64,000 bases of DNA from Pararhodobacter sp. (GCF_034676545.1 NZ_JAUCBZ010000015.1:2759001-2823000); one strand, 5' to 3'; shown: positions 20,194 through 31,757, counted from the first letter of the stretch. The notes: generated by a model not told the origin, from the letters alone. Numbers and translations are program-made.

Positions 20194-21713
20194 CCGACCG
20201 ATCCTTCGAGAGAAATGGCAACAAGCGCCTGAGCTTCCATGGCAAATTCCATCGGCAGGGCCTGCAACACATCGCGGCAGAATCCATTGACCACCAATGC
20301 CACGGCTTCCTCTTCGTCCATGCCGCGCTGGCGGCAGTAAAACAGTTGGTCGTCGTCCACTTTCGAGGTTGTCGCTTCATGCTCCACGCGGCTCGATGCG
20401 TTACGCACCTCGATGTATGGCACGGTGTGCGCGCCACAAAGATCGCCGATCAGCAGACTGTCGCATTGCGTATAGTTGCGCGAATTCAAGGCCTTGGGAT
20501 GCATACTAACTAGACCACGATACGTATTCTGCGCGTGTCCCGCGGAAATCCCCTTGGACACGATCCGCGACTTGGAGTTCTTGCCCAGATGGATCATCTT
20601 GGTGCCGGTATCGGCCTGCTGCCAGTTGTTGGTGATCGCGATCGAGTAGAATTCACCCGAGGTATCATCACCGCGCAAAATGCAGGACGGGTATTTCCAG
20701 GTGATCGCCGAACCGGTTTCGACCTGCGTCCACATCACTTTCGCGCGGTCCTCGCGGCAGTCGGCACGTTTGGTCACGAAGTTGTAAATGCCGCCCTTGC
20801 CCTCTTCGTCGCCCGGATACCAGTTCTGAACCGTCGAGTATTTGACCTCGGCATCCTCCAGAATCACGATCTCGACCACGGCCGCATGAAGCTGCGTCGT
20901 GTCGCGCTTGGGGGCCGTACATCCCTCGAGATAGGAGACATACGCGCCCTTTTCGGCGATGATCAGCGTGCGTTCGAACTGGCCGGTATTTTCGGCGTTG
21001 ATCCGGAAATAGGTGCTCAGCTCCATCGGGCAGCGCACCCCCTCGGGGACGTACACAAAGGAACCATCGGTGAAAACCGCGCAGTTCAAGGTTGCGAAAT
21101 AATTGTCTGACATTGGCACAACCGTGCCAAGGTATTTCCTCACCAAGTCCGGATATTCCCGCACCGCTTCGGTGATCGAACAGAAGATCACACCGGCCTT
21201 TTTAAGCTCATCCTTGAACGTCGTGCCAACACTGACCGAGTCAAACACGGCATCCACGGCGACTTTACGCGGCAGTTCCGCACCTTCAACACCCGCCAGA
21301 ACTGCTTGTTCCTGCAAGGGAATCCCAAGTTTGGCATAAGTCGCCAACAGCTTTGGATCGACGTCATCCAGCGACTTGGGTTTTTCCATCATGCTCTTGG
21401 GTTTGGCGTAGTAATACTGGTCCTGATAATCGATTTCAGGGATTTCCAGCATCGCCCAGTCGGGGGATTCCATCTCTAGCCAGCGACGATACGCCTGCAA
21501 GCGCCACTCGGTCATCCACTCGGGCTCGCCATTCTTGGCGGAAATCAAGCGCACGATGTCTTCGTTCAACCCTTTGGGGGCAAACTCCATTTCGATCTCG
21601 GTTTCCCAGCCGTGCTTGTATTTGCCGGCCATCGACTGCACGGTTTCCACCGTCTCGCGATCGACGCCGTCACGCACCTCAACCGATTTGTCCAAAGCTG
21701 CCATTTGCGTCAT
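20190..21713 (-). CDS. sufB: Fe-S cluster assembly protein SufB
   Basis: The 507-residue scaffold protein of SufBCD is where clusters form. Conserved stretches include [41 protein letters not shown] and the C-terminal [17 protein letters not shown]. Length matches the family. The ATG overlaps the stop of the cysteine desulfurase gene upstream (ATGA), so it is translated directly after it. Confidence 0.97.
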   Translation of the reverse strand: MTQMAALDKSVEVRDGVDRETVETVQSMAGKYKHGWETEIEMEFAPKGLNEDIVRLISAKNGEPEWMTEWRLQAYRRWLEMESPDWAMLEIPEIDYQDQYYYAKPKSMMEKPKSLDDVDPKLLATYAKLGIPLQEQAVLAGVEGAELPRKVAVDAVFDSVSVGTTFKDELKKAGVIFCSITEAVREYPDLVRKYLGTVVPMSDNYFATLNCAVFTDGSFVYVPEGVRCPMELSTYFRINAENTGQFERTLIIAEKGAYVSYLEGCTAPKRDTTQLHAAVVEIVILEDAEVKYSTVQNWYPGDEEGKGGIYNFVTKRADCREDRAKVMWTQVETGSAITWKYPSCILRGDDTSGEFYSIAITNNWQQADTGTKMIHLGKNSKSRIVSKGISAGHAQNTYRGLVSMHPKALNSRNYTQCDSLLIGDLCGAHTVPYIEVRNASSRVEHEATTSKVDDDQLFYCRQRGMDEEEAVALVVNGFCRDVLQALPMEFAMEAQALVAISLEGSVG

Positions 21714-22792
21714 CCCGTCTTGTGTCGCGGCAGGTTTGAACCTGCCTGTTGAAGTCTATCGCGCGTCCGAGCCCAAGCCTTGGCATAGGTCGCCGCAAAT
21801 CGTAGCACGTCCTCGGTGCGCGTCTCCGGGCCGAAGGACACGCGCAAGGCCGATCCGGCGTTGATGTCGCTGTGCCCCATCGCCCGCAGAACCCGGCTGA
21901 CCGAGACCTTGCCCGAGGAACAGGCTGACCCCGCGGAAACCGCGAACCCGGCCAAATCCATGGCCATGACCTGCGTCTCGCCTTTCCAGCCCGGGGCGAT
22001 CATGCAGATCGTGTTCGGCAGCCGAGGCTGGTCCTTGCCAAGAAAGATAACCCCTGGGCAGTCCGCTTCCAGAGCCTGTTCCAGAATATTTCGGACCTGC
22101 GCGATTTTGTCCCACTCCCCATCCGCAAGATCGCGGGCGGCGGCTTCGGCGGCGGCCCCGAATCCGACGATGCCCAGCAGGTTCTCGGTCCCGGCACGGC
22201 GCCCCATCTCTTGTCCGCCACCTTTGATTTGCGCTTTCACATCAAGGCCTTGCCGGATTGCCACAGCCCCGACGCCCTTGGGGCCACCAAGCTTGTGCGC
22301 GCTGACCAAACCCATATCGACGCCCAGCCAGTTGAAGGCGAAAGGCAGCTTGCCAAAGGCCTGGGTCAGATCACTGACCGCCAGTCCGGTCGGCAGGTCC
22401 TGAACCACACCGGTTTCGGAATTGGCCAATTGAAGCGCCGACCGGGCCGGGTCGCTCAGGGTCACTTGGCCCGAGGGTGCGGTTGGCACGTCCGTCTGGC
22501 ACCAGGCCGCGACGGCATCATGCTCGATGCCCGCACAATGCAGGTCGCGCCCGGCGCAGGCCAAGGCCGCCGCCTCGGTTGCTCCCGAGGTGAACACGAT
22601 ATCCGCCCCGTCCGCCCCCAAAGCCGCGGCGACTTGCGCCCGTGCGCGTTCGATCAAGCCCCGCACGACGCGGCCTTCGGCATGAATCGAACTCGCATTG
22701 CCGGTCACGTCCAAGGCGGCGATCATCGCGGCCTTGGCCTCGGCTCGCAGCGGGGTGCTGGCGTTCCAATCGAGATAGACGCGTGTGCTCAT
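21710..22792 (-). CDS. Cysteine desulfurase (IscS/NifS-like, group I)
   Basis: The 360-residue PLP enzyme has the PLP lysine in [12 protein letters not shown]. The catalytic loop [17 protein letters not shown] carries the group-I cysteine context. This makes it a second desulfurase in the same operon as SufS. The start at 22792 ([16 protein letters not shown]) overlaps the iscR stop by 4 bases; 39 further upstream in-frame codons are ignored because they lie inside iscR. Confidence 0.94.
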   Translation of the reverse strand: MSTRVYLDWNASTPLRAEAKAAMIAALDVTGNASSIHAEGRVVRGLIERARAQVAAALGADGADIVFTSGATEAAALACAGRDLHCAGIEHDAVAAWCQTDVPTAPSGQVTLSDPARSALQLANSETGVVQDLPTGLAVSDLTQAFGKLPFAFNWLGVDMGLVSAHKLGGPKGVGAVAIRQGLDVKAQIKGGGQEMGRRAGTENLLGIVGFGAAAEAAARDLADGEWDKIAQVRNILEQALEADCPGVIFLGKDQPRLPNTICMIAPGWKGETQVMAMDLAGFAVSAGSACSSGKVSVSRVLRAMGHSDINAGSALRVSFGPETRTEDVLRFAATYAKAWARTRDRLQQAGSNLPRHKTG

Positions 22793-23253
22793 ATGGTCAC
22801 CTGAAACAATCCCGGCACGGCGGGGCACGGTTTCAGCGTGTTTCCGGCAATGTCGGCCAACGTGGTCTGGTGCAGGAACACATAGACCTGCGCCGACAGG
22901 CTCTCCCACAGGCGATTGGTCATGGATTGCGCCTGGCTGCCCGACACCCCGCCCGACGCCCCGGCCCCCAAGGCCATGGCGTTGACGGTTTCCTCGACCG
23001 CTTCCAACACTTCGGACACGCGAATATTGTCCGCATCACGCGCCAGACGATAGCCACCGCCCGGCCCGCGCACCGATTCGACCAACCCTGCCCGGCGCAA
23101 TTTCACAAAAAGCTGTTCCAGATACGCTTGCGAGACATCTTGGCGGCGGGCAATTTCCGCCAGCGAAACATGCTTTCCGCCCGAACTGCGCACCAAAAGG
23201 GCCAGATCGACCATCGCAACCATCGCATAGCGGCCTTTCGTCGAGAGCTTCAT
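22789..23253 (-). CDS. iscR: Rrf2-family regulator IscR (low-cysteine form)
   Basis: The 154-residue winged-helix repressor starts MKLSTKGRYAMVAMVDLAL, with the HTH around VSLAEIARRQDVSQAYLEQLF and the wing GPGGGYRLAR. It is first in the suf operon and likely controls it. The E. coli-type cluster ligands (three Cys near residues 92-104) are absent; the only cysteine is in the tail motif LKPCPAVPG. From memory, Rhodobacter IscR also has a single cysteine and still senses Fe-S status. Start chosen at the family-typical MKLS. Confidence 0.93.
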   Translation of the reverse strand: MKLSTKGRYAMVAMVDLALLVRSSGGKHVSLAEIARRQDVSQAYLEQLFVKLRRAGLVESVRGPGGGYRLARDADNIRVSEVLEAVEETVNAMALGAGASGGVSGSQAQSMTNRLWESLSAQVYVFLHQTTLADIAGNTLKPCPAVPGLFQVTI

Positions 23254-23368
23254 GGTATTGACCCTTGCCCCACAGACAATGGGGTGCATAAACATTGACG
23301 TTTTGCGCGGGTTTGCATAACTGCTAGACCGCTCATACCGAGTCTGCGCCCAGTTCTGGGGCAGAAAT

Positions 23369-23404
23369 TAGAACCGTTCTAGATATGCCGACTTCTTTTG
23401 TCAA
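23369..23404 (-). promoter_or_regulatory. iscR-suf promoter with overlapping palindromic operator
   Basis: On the minus strand a perfect -35 (TTGACA, 23404-23399) is followed after exactly 17 bases by TAGAAC (23381-23376) as -10. The -10 is half of the perfect palindrome TAGAACCGTTCTA (23369-23381). Its core TTAGAA-CCG-TTCTA resembles the Irr iron-control element (TTTAGAA-N3-TTCTAAA). This predicts an iron-responsive repressor, Irr or IscR, blocking the -10. The leader to iscR is about 115 bases. Confidence 0.65.
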
Positions 23405-23454
23405 CAATGGAAGCCCGGCACTGGAACCCGCCCGAACGCGCAGAAGGTCCCCGG

Positions 23455-24114
23455 ATGCCCGAAGTGATTTTTGCTGGCCCTGATGGCCGCCTCGAAGGCC
23501 GCTATCACCCTCAACCGAATCGTGACGCACCGATTGCCGTTGTGTTGCATCCGCATCCGCAGTTTGGCGGAACGATGAACAACAAGGTGGTCTATAACCT
23601 GCATTACGCGTTCCACCAGATGGGGTTCTCGGTGCTGCGGTTCAATTTTCGCGGTGTCGGTCGCAGCCAAGGCGAGTATGACCAAGGGATTGGCGAACTC
23701 AGCGATGCCGCCGCCGCCTTGGATTATCTGCAATCCATGAACCAGAACAGCCGTCATTGCTGGGTGGCGGGGTTCAGCTTTGGCGCGTGGATCGGGATGC
23801 AGTTGCTGATGCGCCGTCCGGACATCACCGGGTTCGTGTCGGTGGCGCCTCCGGCCAATCTTTATGACTTCAGCTTCCTGGCGCCCTGCCCTGCGTCGGG
23901 CCTGATCATCAACGGCACCGCCGACCGTATCGCGCCCCCCAAGGACGTGGCCAATCTGGTGTCCAAGCTGCATGAGCAGAAGGGCATCACGATCACCCAC
24001 ACCGAGATCGAAGGGTCGGATCACTTCTTCCGCGACGAGGAGGCTTATATGAATCCCATGCTGGAGCATGTGAAGACCTATGTGAGCCGCCGCCTGACCG
24101 AGGCCACACGGTAA
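23455..24114 (+). CDS. Alpha/beta hydrolase of the YpfH/dienelactone-like type
   Basis: The 219-residue cytoplasmic hydrolase has nucleophile elbow GFSFGA (Ser near residue 108), acid in NGTADRIAPP and histidine in GSDHFF, forming a plausible Ser-Asp-His triad. The motif HPHPQFGGTMNNKVV near the N-terminus is typical of this family. The start at 23455 has AGAAGG before it; an in-frame ATG at 23407 would place coding sequence close to the divergent iscR promoter. Substrate unknown. Confidence 0.88.
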   Translation: MPEVIFAGPDGRLEGRYHPQPNRDAPIAVVLHPHPQFGGTMNNKVVYNLHYAFHQMGFSVLRFNFRGVGRSQGEYDQGIGELSDAAAALDYLQSMNQNSRHCWVAGFSFGAWIGMQLLMRRPDITGFVSVAPPANLYDFSFLAPCPASGLIINGTADRIAPPKDVANLVSKLHEQKGITITHTEIEGSDHFFRDEEAYMNPMLEHVKTYVSRRLTEATR

Positions 24115-24123
24115 GGAACCCGT

Positions 24124-24150
24124 GATTTCGGGCCGAGAACGCCCGAAATC
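24124..24150. terminator. Stem-loop after the hydrolase gene
   Basis: A perfect 10-bp inverted repeat (GATTTCGGGC / GCCCGAAATC) with a 7-base loop starts 10 bases after the stop codon. No T-run follows, so termination strength is uncertain. Confidence 0.5.
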
Positions 24151-24307
24151 GGTCATTGCCCGCTAAATAACCCTGCTTTTGTCCACAAACCTGCCGATCC
24201 TTGCCCGGTTTTTGCCCCGATCATGAACGATCAACGGGTCAGAAGCGAACCATGGGGCGCTGATCAACAGGTGACTCGCCAAGGCGCGAGAGAGACAGGA
24301 GCAGGGA

Positions 24308-26773
24308 ATGAAGACGATGCGTTCAATGACGTTTGACAAGGGCACCAGTGGCATGAGCGGCTGGAATCCAACCGCGATCAGTAAGGACATGTTGCCCATG
24401 AGTGCCACGCAGTTGCGCGAGTCGATCCTCAAGCATATCGAATTCACCCAAGGCAAGGACCTCGCCCACGCCAGTGTCTATGACATGCGCATGGCGCTGA
24501 CGATGGCGATCCGTGACCGCGTGATCGAGCCCTGGTTCCGCGCCACCCGTGCCACTTATGCCGCTCAGTCCAAGCGCGTCTACTATCTGTCGATGGAATT
24601 CCTGATCGGGCGTCTTTTGGAGGACGCGGTGATGAACCTTGGCCTGACCGACGCCGCGCATGAGGCGGTCACCGGGTTGGGCCATGATTTTCACACGGTC
24701 TTGAATGATGAGCCCGACGCCGCGCTTGGCAATGGCGGTCTGGGTCGATTGGCGGCCTGCTTCCTCGATTCCATGTCGACCCTCGCCTGCCCGGCCTATG
24801 GCTATGGAATCCGCTACGAACACGGGCTGTTTCGCCAGAGCTTTGGCCCCGATGGCCGCCAGATCGAGACCGCCGAGGATTGGCTGCGCCAAAGCCACGG
24901 TTGGGAATTTGCCCGCCCCGAAGCCGCGTTCCGCATCGGCTTTGGCGGTTCGGTCACCGAGGATGGCCGCTCGGCGGTCTGGACACCGGACAACGCGGTT
25001 GTCGCCAAAGCCTATGACACGCCGGTGATTGGCTGGCAGGGCAAATGGGCCAACACCCTGCGCCTGTGGAGCGCCGAAGCGCTCAGCAATTTCGACCTCG
25101 ACGCCTTCAACAAAGGCGATTTCGCCGGGGCCGCAGCACCCGAGGCGCTGGCCCGCACGATCAGCCGCGTGCTCTATCCGGACGACACCACCGAACAGGG
25201 CAAGGAGTTGCGCCTCAAGCAGGAATTCTTCTTCACCGCCGCGTCCTTGCGCGACGTCCTGCGCCGGTTTTCAACTGAATGCACCGATCTGGCCGCCCTG
25301 CCCACCCGCGTGGCGATTCAGATGAATGACACGCATCCGGCGATTGCCGGCCCCGAATTGGTCCGCATCCTGCATGATGAGCGCGGCATGGGCTTTGACG
25401 AGGCTGTCAGCACTGCCCGCGCCTGCCTTGGCTACACGAACCACACGCTGTTGCCCGAAGCGCTGGAACGCTGGCCCGAGAGCCTCATGGCCCGCGTCCT
25501 GCCGCGCCACATGCAGTTGATCGAGCGCATCGACGATCTGCACGCCCGCCAGAACCCGACCCGCAAATCGACCATCCTTGAGGGGGGCGAGGTCAAGATG
25601 GGCGAATTGTCGTTCATCATGGCCAACAAGGTCAACGGTGTCTCGGCGCTGCACACGGAACTGGTGAAATCGACGGTGTTTGCCGATCTGCACGCGTTGC
25701 ACCCCGACCGGATCGTCAACCAGACCAACGGCGTGACGCCGCGCCGCTGGCTGAAAGGCGCGAACCCTCGACTGTCGACATTGATCACCGACACGATCGG
25801 CGCAGGTTGGGAGGATGATCTGGAGCGCCTGTCCGAGCTGGAGCCTTCTATCGAGGACCGCGCCTTCCGCGATGCCTTTGCCAGCGTCAAGGCCCGTAAC
25901 AAGGCCGATCTGGCCGCCTGGATCGCGAATGAAACCGGCGTCAAGGTCAACCCGAGCGCCATGTTTGACGTGCAGGTCAAACGCTTTCATGAGTACAAGC
26001 GCCAGCACCTGAACATTCTGGAAACCATCGCGCTCTGGCAGGAAATCCGCGCCAATCCGACCGCGAACTGGGCACCCCGCGTCAAGATCTTTGGCGGCAA
26101 GGCCGCCCCCGGCTATGTCATGGCCAAGGAGATCATCCACCTGATCAACAACGTGGCGCGCGTCATAAACGCCGACAAGACAACCCGCGACCTGCTGACC
26201 GTGGTCTATCCGGCCAATTACAACGTGACCATGGCCGAACACCTGATCCCCGCCTCCGACCTGTCTGAACAAATCTCGACCGCGGGCAAAGAGGCGTCCG
26301 GCACTGGCAACATGAAATTCAGCCTGAACGGCGCGCTGACCATCGGCACGCTGGACGGGGCAAACGTGGAAATCCGCGAGTTGGTCGGGCCGGAGAACTT
26401 CTTCCTGTTTGGCATGACCGCCGACGAGGTTGTCGAATGCCGCAAGAACCCGGCGCACATGGCCGAGGCAATTGCCAAAAGCAGCCGCCTGAAACGCGCC
26501 ATTGACCAGATTGAAAGCGGCGTGTTCTCGCATGGCGACACCACCACCTATGCCGCCCTGATCAACAATTTGCGCACCCACGACTACTTCACCGTCTGCG
26601 CCGATTTCGACAGCTATTGGAATGTGCAACGGCAAGTCGATGCAGCCTGGGGCGACCAGGATCATTGGACCCGCATGGCGGCCTTGAACTCCGCACGCTC
26701 TGGCTGGTTCAGCAGTGACCGCACAATCAAGGGTTACATGAACGATATCTGGTCAATCAAACCGATGCACTAA
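24308..26773 (+). CDS. glgP: Glycogen phosphorylase
   Basis: The 821-residue PLP enzyme releases glucose-1-phosphate from glycogen. Family hallmarks are YYLSMEFLIGR near residue 95, LGNGGLGRLAACF near residue 140 and the PLP-lysine region STAGKEASGTGNMKFSLNGA near residue 660. The ATG follows GGAGCAGGGA. It is the first gene of a seven-gene glycogen operon, all on the same strand. The 130 bases upstream probably carry the promoter, but no hexamers stand out. Confidence 0.97.
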   Translation: MKTMRSMTFDKGTSGMSGWNPTAISKDMLPMSATQLRESILKHIEFTQGKDLAHASVYDMRMALTMAIRDRVIEPWFRATRATYAAQSKRVYYLSMEFLIGRLLEDAVMNLGLTDAAHEAVTGLGHDFHTVLNDEPDAALGNGGLGRLAACFLDSMSTLACPAYGYGIRYEHGLFRQSFGPDGRQIETAEDWLRQSHGWEFARPEAAFRIGFGGSVTEDGRSAVWTPDNAVVAKAYDTPVIGWQGKWANTLRLWSAEALSNFDLDAFNKGDFAGAAAPEALARTISRVLYPDDTTEQGKELRLKQEFFFTAASLRDVLRRFSTECTDLAALPTRVAIQMNDTHPAIAGPELVRILHDERGMGFDEAVSTARACLGYTNHTLLPEALERWPESLMARVLPRHMQLIERIDDLHARQNPTRKSTILEGGEVKMGELSFIMANKVNGVSALHTELVKSTVFADLHALHPDRIVNQTNGVTPRRWLKGANPRLSTLITDTIGAGWEDDLERLSELEPSIEDRAFRDAFASVKARNKADLAAWIANETGVKVNPSAMFDVQVKRFHEYKRQHLNILETIALWQEIRANPTANWAPRVKIFGGKAAPGYVMAKEIIHLINNVARVINADKTTRDLLTVVYPANYNVTMAEHLIPASDLSEQISTAGKEASGTGNMKFSLNGALTIGTLDGANVEIRELVGPENFFLFGMTADEVVECRKNPAHMAEAIAKSSRLKRAIDQIESGVFSHGDTTTYAALINNLRTHDYFTVCADFDSYWNVQRQVDAAWGDQDHWTRMAALNSARSGWFSSDRTIKGYMNDIWSIKPMH

Positions 26774-26845
26774 GCGGACGGAAACTCCGCTGATAGGGTT
26801 AACATTTTGATTGCCTTTCGCCCGGTCCTGCGCCAGAAAACGTGC

Positions 26846-29035
26846 ATGGATCGGGCAAACTCCAAGAATAAGAGCACAATTTCCAACCTTGACCTGGAGG
26901 CGATCCTCTCGGGGCGGGTTTTTGAACCGTTTGCGGTGTTCGGCCCCAAATACCGGGGGCAAACCGGGCATCTTGTGGTCTTTGATCCCCACGCCACCAA
27001 CCTGAGCGCCCTGACCCCTGGCGGTGAGATCACTCTAAGCCCTTTGGGACGTGGCGTTTTCTCGGGCGACATCGGTCGGCGGCGCAAGTATCAGTTGCGC
27101 GGCAGCGATGGGACGCGCAGTTGGGTCTTTGATGATCCTTATCGTTTTGGCCCGGTGCTGGGCGATCTGGATCTCCACCTGGTTGCCGAGGGCACGCACC
27201 GCCGCTTGTGGCAGGCGCTTGGCGCGCATGCGATGCTCCACCAAGGCGTTGCGGGCGTTCATTTTGCGGTTTGGGCGCCAAATGCGCAGCGTGTTTCGGT
27301 CGTCGGTGATTTCAACGCCTGGGACGGCCGCCGCGCGCCGATGCGGCGACGTGGGGCGGGACTCTGGGAGATTTTCCTGCCCGGTGTCACCTTGGGCGAA
27401 GCGTATAAATATGAAATCCTGCCGCAGCACGGGGCGCCGATGCTCAAGGCCGACCCGATGGCCTTCGGCGCGCAGCATCCACCGCAAACCGCCTCGGTTG
27501 TCCGCGCGGTGGGCGACTATGACTGGTCCGATGCCGATTGGATGGCCAACCGCGATGCGCACAACACCCGCACCGCGCCGATTTCCATTTACGAGGTTCA
27601 TCTGGGCAGTTGGCGCCACCGCGACGGGCGGCCACTGACCTATCGCGAGGCGGCGGTTGAACTGATCGATTACGCGCATGACATGGGGTTCACGCATCTC
27701 GAGTTGATGCCGCTGACCGAATACCCGTTCGGCGGCTCGTGGGGCTATCAGCCGGTGAGCCTCTATGCGCCCACCAGCCGCTATGGCACTCCCGACGATT
27801 TCCGCGCCCTCATCGAGGCCGCGCACGCCAAAGGCCTGGGCGTGTTGATGGATTGGGTGCCCGCGCACTTTCCGTCCGACGCGCATGGCCTGGCACAATT
27901 CGACGGCACAGCCTTGTACGAACACGCCGACCCGCGCGAAGGCTTCCACCCCGACTGGAACACACTGATCTACAATTTCGGCCGCAACGAGGTGCGCAAT
28001 TTCCTGTCCTCGAACGCGGTTTATTGGCTGCGCGAGTTTCATCTGGACGGTTTGCGCGTCGATGCCGTGGCATCAATGCTGTATCGCGATTATTCCCGCG
28101 CCGCGGGGGAATGGGTGCCCAACCATGAGGGCGGGCGCGAGAATTTCGAGGCCATCGCCTTTCTCAAGGACATGAACACCCAAAGCTACGGCGAAGGCCC
28201 CGAGGGCCTGATGACCGTCGCCGAGGAAAGCACCGCCTGGCCCGGCGTGACGCGGCCTGTGCATGACGGCGGGCTGGGGTTCGGCTTCAAATGGAACATG
28301 GGGTGGATGAACGACACACTCCGTTACATCGAAATGGACCCCATCCACCGCCGCCACCATCACGACCTGATGACCTTCGGCTTGGTCTATGGGTTCTCGG
28401 AAAACTACATGCTGCCGATCAGCCATGACGAGGTGGTGCACGGCAAGGGCAGTATGCTGCAAAAGATGCCGGGCGACCACGCGGCGAAACTGGCGAACCT
28501 GCGGGCCTATTACGGGTTCATGTGGGGCCATCCGGGCAAGAAGCTGTTGTTCATGGGGTGCGAATTGGGTCAAGGCCATGAATGGAACCATGACGCGCAA
28601 CTCGACTGGGGGGTGCTGAACGATCCCGGTCACGCCGGGTTGCAGCGCTTGATCCGCGATCTCAACACCCTCTACCGAGCGCATCCGGCGCTGCACGCGC
28701 GCGATACCGACCCCGCCGGGTTCACCTGGATCGACCAGACCGCGCGGGCCGAGAGCGTGTTCTCCTGGCTGCGGGTCGGCCTGGACGGCCAGCCGCCGGT
28801 CGCCGTGATCTCGAATTTCACACCGGTCGAGCGCCGCTGGACCCTGGGCCTGCCGCAGGGCGGCCAATGGCGCGAGGTTCTGAACACCGACGCCGGTCTC
28901 TATGGCGGCGGCAATCGCGGCAATCTGGGCGCGGTCAGCGCCGACGGCCCCGCCCATGCCGGTCAACCGGTCAGCGCGGAAATCACCCTGCCCCCGCTCT
29001 CCACCTTGTTCCTAGTTTCGGAGGAAATACCATGA
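26846..29035 (+). CDS. glgB: 1,4-alpha-glucan branching enzyme
   Basis: The 729-residue GH13 enzyme forms alpha-1,6 branches in glycogen. N-terminal carbohydrate-binding modules (residues ~1-220) include [20 protein letters not shown]. The catalytic barrel has the nucleophile region [17 protein letters not shown] and acid/base region [12 protein letters not shown], then [10 protein letters not shown]. The ATG at 26846 is used; the frame continues upstream to a TTG at 26807. It overlaps glgC by four bases. Confidence 0.96.
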   Translation: MDRANSKNKSTISNLDLEAILSGRVFEPFAVFGPKYRGQTGHLVVFDPHATNLSALTPGGEITLSPLGRGVFSGDIGRRRKYQLRGSDGTRSWVFDDPYRFGPVLGDLDLHLVAEGTHRRLWQALGAHAMLHQGVAGVHFAVWAPNAQRVSVVGDFNAWDGRRAPMRRRGAGLWEIFLPGVTLGEAYKYEILPQHGAPMLKADPMAFGAQHPPQTASVVRAVGDYDWSDADWMANRDAHNTRTAPISIYEVHLGSWRHRDGRPLTYREAAVELIDYAHDMGFTHLELMPLTEYPFGGSWGYQPVSLYAPTSRYGTPDDFRALIEAAHAKGLGVLMDWVPAHFPSDAHGLAQFDGTALYEHADPREGFHPDWNTLIYNFGRNEVRNFLSSNAVYWLREFHLDGLRVDAVASMLYRDYSRAAGEWVPNHEGGRENFEAIAFLKDMNTQSYGEGPEGLMTVAEESTAWPGVTRPVHDGGLGFGFKWNMGWMNDTLRYIEMDPIHRRHHHDLMTFGLVYGFSENYMLPISHDEVVHGKGSMLQKMPGDHAAKLANLRAYYGFMWGHPGKKLLFMGCELGQGHEWNHDAQLDWGVLNDPGHAGLQRLIRDLNTLYRAHPALHARDTDPAGFTWIDQTARAESVFSWLRVGLDGQPPVAVISNFTPVERRWTLGLPQGGQWREVLNTDAGLYGGGNRGNLGAVSADGPAHAGQPVSAEITLPPLSTLFLVSEEIP

Positions 29036-30297
29036 CCACGCCAACCACCCGCCTCAGCAATCGTGCGATGGCTTTTGTCCTTGCGGGCGGTCGGGGGTCA
29101 CGGCTCAAGGAACTGACCGACAACCGCGCCAAACCCGCCGTTTATTTTGGCGGAAAAACGCGGATCATTGATTTTGCGCTGTCGAATGCGCTCAATTCCG
29201 GCATTCGCAAAATGGCGGTGGCGACGCAGTACAAGGCGCATTCGCTGATCCGGCATTGTCAGCGCGGCTGGAACTTTTTCCGCGCGGAACGCAACGAATA
29301 CCTCGATATCCTGCCCGCTTCGCAACGCGTCAGCGAAACCGGCTGGTACGAGGGAACCGCCGACGCCGTGTTCCAGAACATCGACATCATCGACAGCTAT
29401 GACATTGATTACGTTGTTATCCTCGCCGGGGATCATATCTACAAGATGGATTATGAGGTCATGCTGCTCGAGCATGTCGAGAATAACGCCGATGTCACGG
29501 TGGGCTGTCTGACGGTCAACCGCCAAGAGGCCTCGGCCTTTGGGGTGATGAATGTGGACCACTCGGGCCGCATCACCGATTTCATCGAAAAGCCCGCCAA
29601 CCCGCCGTCGCTGCCGGACGATCCGACCAAATCTCTGGTCTCGATGGGTATCTATGTGTTTCGCTGGAAATTCCTGCGTCAATTGCTGATGGACGACGCG
29701 CATGATGCAAACTCCAGCCGCGATTTCGGCGGCGATATCATCCCGACAGTGGTCAGGAATGGCAAGGCCATGGCGCATCGGTTCGAGGATAGCTGCGTGC
29801 GCCACACACCCGGCGGGGCGACCTATTGGCGCGATGTGGGCACGATTGACGCGTTCTGGAAGGCCAATATCGACCTGACCGATTTCAACCCGGAACTGGA
29901 CTTGTGGCAGCGCGACTGGCCAATCTGGACCTATTCCGAAAGCGTGCCGCCGGCCAAATTCATCCATAACGAGGACAGCCGCCGCGGTGTGGCCCTGTCG
30001 TCGCTGGTGTCTGGCGGTTGCATCATTTCCGGCACCGAAGTGCGCAATTCGCTGTTGTTCACCGGGGTGCATTCCAATTCCTATGCGAAACTGGATCATG
30101 CCGTCGTCTTGCCCTACGCGACTATTTCACGCCATGCGCATTTGACAAATGTCGTCATCGACCGGGGTGTGAAAATTCCCGAGGGGTTGGTTGTCGGGCA
30201 GGATCCCGAGGACGATGGCAAATGGTTCCGGGTCAGCGAGGGGGGGGTGACACTGATCACGCAGAGCATGCTCGACCGACGCGCCGACCTGCTATGA
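29032..30297 (+). CDS. glgC: Glucose-1-phosphate adenylyltransferase
   Basis: The 421-residue ADP-glucose pyrophosphorylase commits glucose-1-phosphate to glycogen. The nucleotidyltransferase signature [20 protein letters not shown] and [20 protein letters not shown] lie at the N-terminus; the C-terminal part is a left-handed beta-helix with the allosteric region. A strong GGAGG sits 7 bases before the ATG, which overlaps the glgB stop (ATGA). The frame is open for 55 codons upstream inside glgB and is ignored. Confidence 0.97.
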   Translation: MTTPTTRLSNRAMAFVLAGGRGSRLKELTDNRAKPAVYFGGKTRIIDFALSNALNSGIRKMAVATQYKAHSLIRHCQRGWNFFRAERNEYLDILPASQRVSETGWYEGTADAVFQNIDIIDSYDIDYVVILAGDHIYKMDYEVMLLEHVENNADVTVGCLTVNRQEASAFGVMNVDHSGRITDFIEKPANPPSLPDDPTKSLVSMGIYVFRWKFLRQLLMDDAHDANSSRDFGGDIIPTVVRNGKAMAHRFEDSCVRHTPGGATYWRDVGTIDAFWKANIDLTDFNPELDLWQRDWPIWTYSESVPPAKFIHNEDSRRGVALSSLVSGGCIISGTEVRNSLLFTGVHSNSYAKLDHAVVLPYATISRHAHLTNVVIDRGVKIPEGLVVGQDPEDDGKWFRVSEGGVTLITQSMLDRRADLL

Positions 30298-31757
30298 GCC
30301 GCGCGACCCCTGTGACGCGGCGGGTGCTTGCGGTTGCCTCGGAATGCGCGCCGATCATCAAGACCGGCGGGCTGGCCGATGTCGTCGGGGCGCTGCCATC
30401 GGCGATGAAAACCCAAGGCTGGACCTTGCGCACGCTGATCCCCGGGTATCGCGCGGTCATGGCGGCGGTGAAACGCCCCAAATCCGTGTTGGAGATCCCG
30501 GATCTGCTGGGCCTGCCCGCCCGCGTACTGGCCGCGAACCTCGCGGGGTTGGACCTGCTGATCCTTGATGCGCCGACGTTGTTCGACCGTGCGGGGTCGC
30601 CCTATCTCGATGCCGAGGGGAACGATTGGTCGGACAACGATCTGCGCTTTGCCGCATTGAACAAGGCCGCAGCCCTGATCGCGGCGGAGGGCGTGCAGGG
30701 GTGGTGCCCGGACGTCGTGCATCTGCATGACTGGCAAGCCGGATTGACGCCGATCTACATGGCGGCAACCGGGGCCACCCAACCGACGATCCTGACCATC
30801 CACAACATCGCCTTTCACGGGCTGACCGCGTATAACCGCCTGAAAGATCTGGAGCTTCCCGAGGACGAGTTCACCATCGACGGCTTTGAGTATTACGGCC
30901 ATATCTCGGCGCTCAAGGCCGGGTTGACGCGCGCCACGGCCTTGACCACGGTCAGCCCGACCTACGCGCACGAATTGACCACCGCAGAATTCGGTATGGG
31001 GCTGGAGGGCGTGATCCGCACCCGGAGCAGAGATTTATCCGGCATTCTCAATGGGATAGACACCAGCGTCTGGAACCCGGCAAGCGACCCCTCGATCAAG
31101 CCATTCTCGACACCGGCGGGCAAGGCCGCGAACGCACGCGCCCTGCGGGCCGAATTCGGGCTGGCGACGGGCAGCGGCCCGCTTTGCGTGGTCGTCTCGC
31201 GCCTGTCGGATCAAAAGGGCCTCGATTTGCTGCTTCAGGCGTTGCCCGCGCTGATCGGCAGCGGCGGGCAACTGGCGCTGTTGGGCTCGGGCGACCGCAA
31301 ATTGGAGAACGCCTGGCTGAATGCCGCGGCGGCCCATCCCGGACAGGTCGGCGTGCGGATCGGCTATGACGAGGCGCTGTCGCACCGGCTTTATGCCGGG
31401 GCTGATGCGGTGCTGGTGCCATCACGATTCGAGCCCTGCGGCCTGACCCAACTCTACGCGCTGCGCTATGGCGCTCTGCCGGTCGTGGCGCGCACCGGCG
31501 GGCTTGCGGATACGGTGATTCATGCGAATGCGGCCGCGATCATGGCCGGGTGCGCGACCGGCTTGACCCACGAAACCGGGTCAGTGCCGGCCTTGGCAAA
31601 CGCGCTTCAGACCCTGTGCGACCTGTATCGCGACAAGCCGGTGTATCAACGTTTGCAACGCAATGCGATGAAACAACCGGTCGGTTGGGAGGCCAGTGCG
31701 CCGCTCTATGCGGCCCTGTATGCAAAGTTCGCCCAGACGCCCGAGGACACTGAATGA
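30294..31757 (+). CDS. glgA: Glycogen synthase (ADP-glucose dependent)
   Basis: The 487-residue GT5 glycosyltransferase has the ADP-glucose-binding motif [15 protein letters not shown] near the N-terminus, HDWQAGLTP in the middle, and the C-terminal [32 protein letters not shown]. It elongates alpha-1,4 chains. The ATG overlaps the glgC stop by four bases; upstream in-frame sequence belongs to glgC. Next gene glgX also overlaps by four bases. Confidence 0.97.
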   Translation: MSRATPVTRRVLAVASECAPIIKTGGLADVVGALPSAMKTQGWTLRTLIPGYRAVMAAVKRPKSVLEIPDLLGLPARVLAANLAGLDLLILDAPTLFDRAGSPYLDAEGNDWSDNDLRFAALNKAAALIAAEGVQGWCPDVVHLHDWQAGLTPIYMAATGATQPTILTIHNIAFHGLTAYNRLKDLELPEDEFTIDGFEYYGHISALKAGLTRATALTTVSPTYAHELTTAEFGMGLEGVIRTRSRDLSGILNGIDTSVWNPASDPSIKPFSTPAGKAANARALRAEFGLATGSGPLCVVVSRLSDQKGLDLLLQALPALIGSGGQLALLGSGDRKLENAWLNAAAAHPGQVGVRIGYDEALSHRLYAGADAVLVPSRFEPCGLTQLYALRYGALPVVARTGGLADTVIHANAAAIMAGCATGLTHETGSVPALANALQTLCDLYRDKPVYQRLQRNAMKQPVGWEASAPLYAALYAKFAQTPEDTE

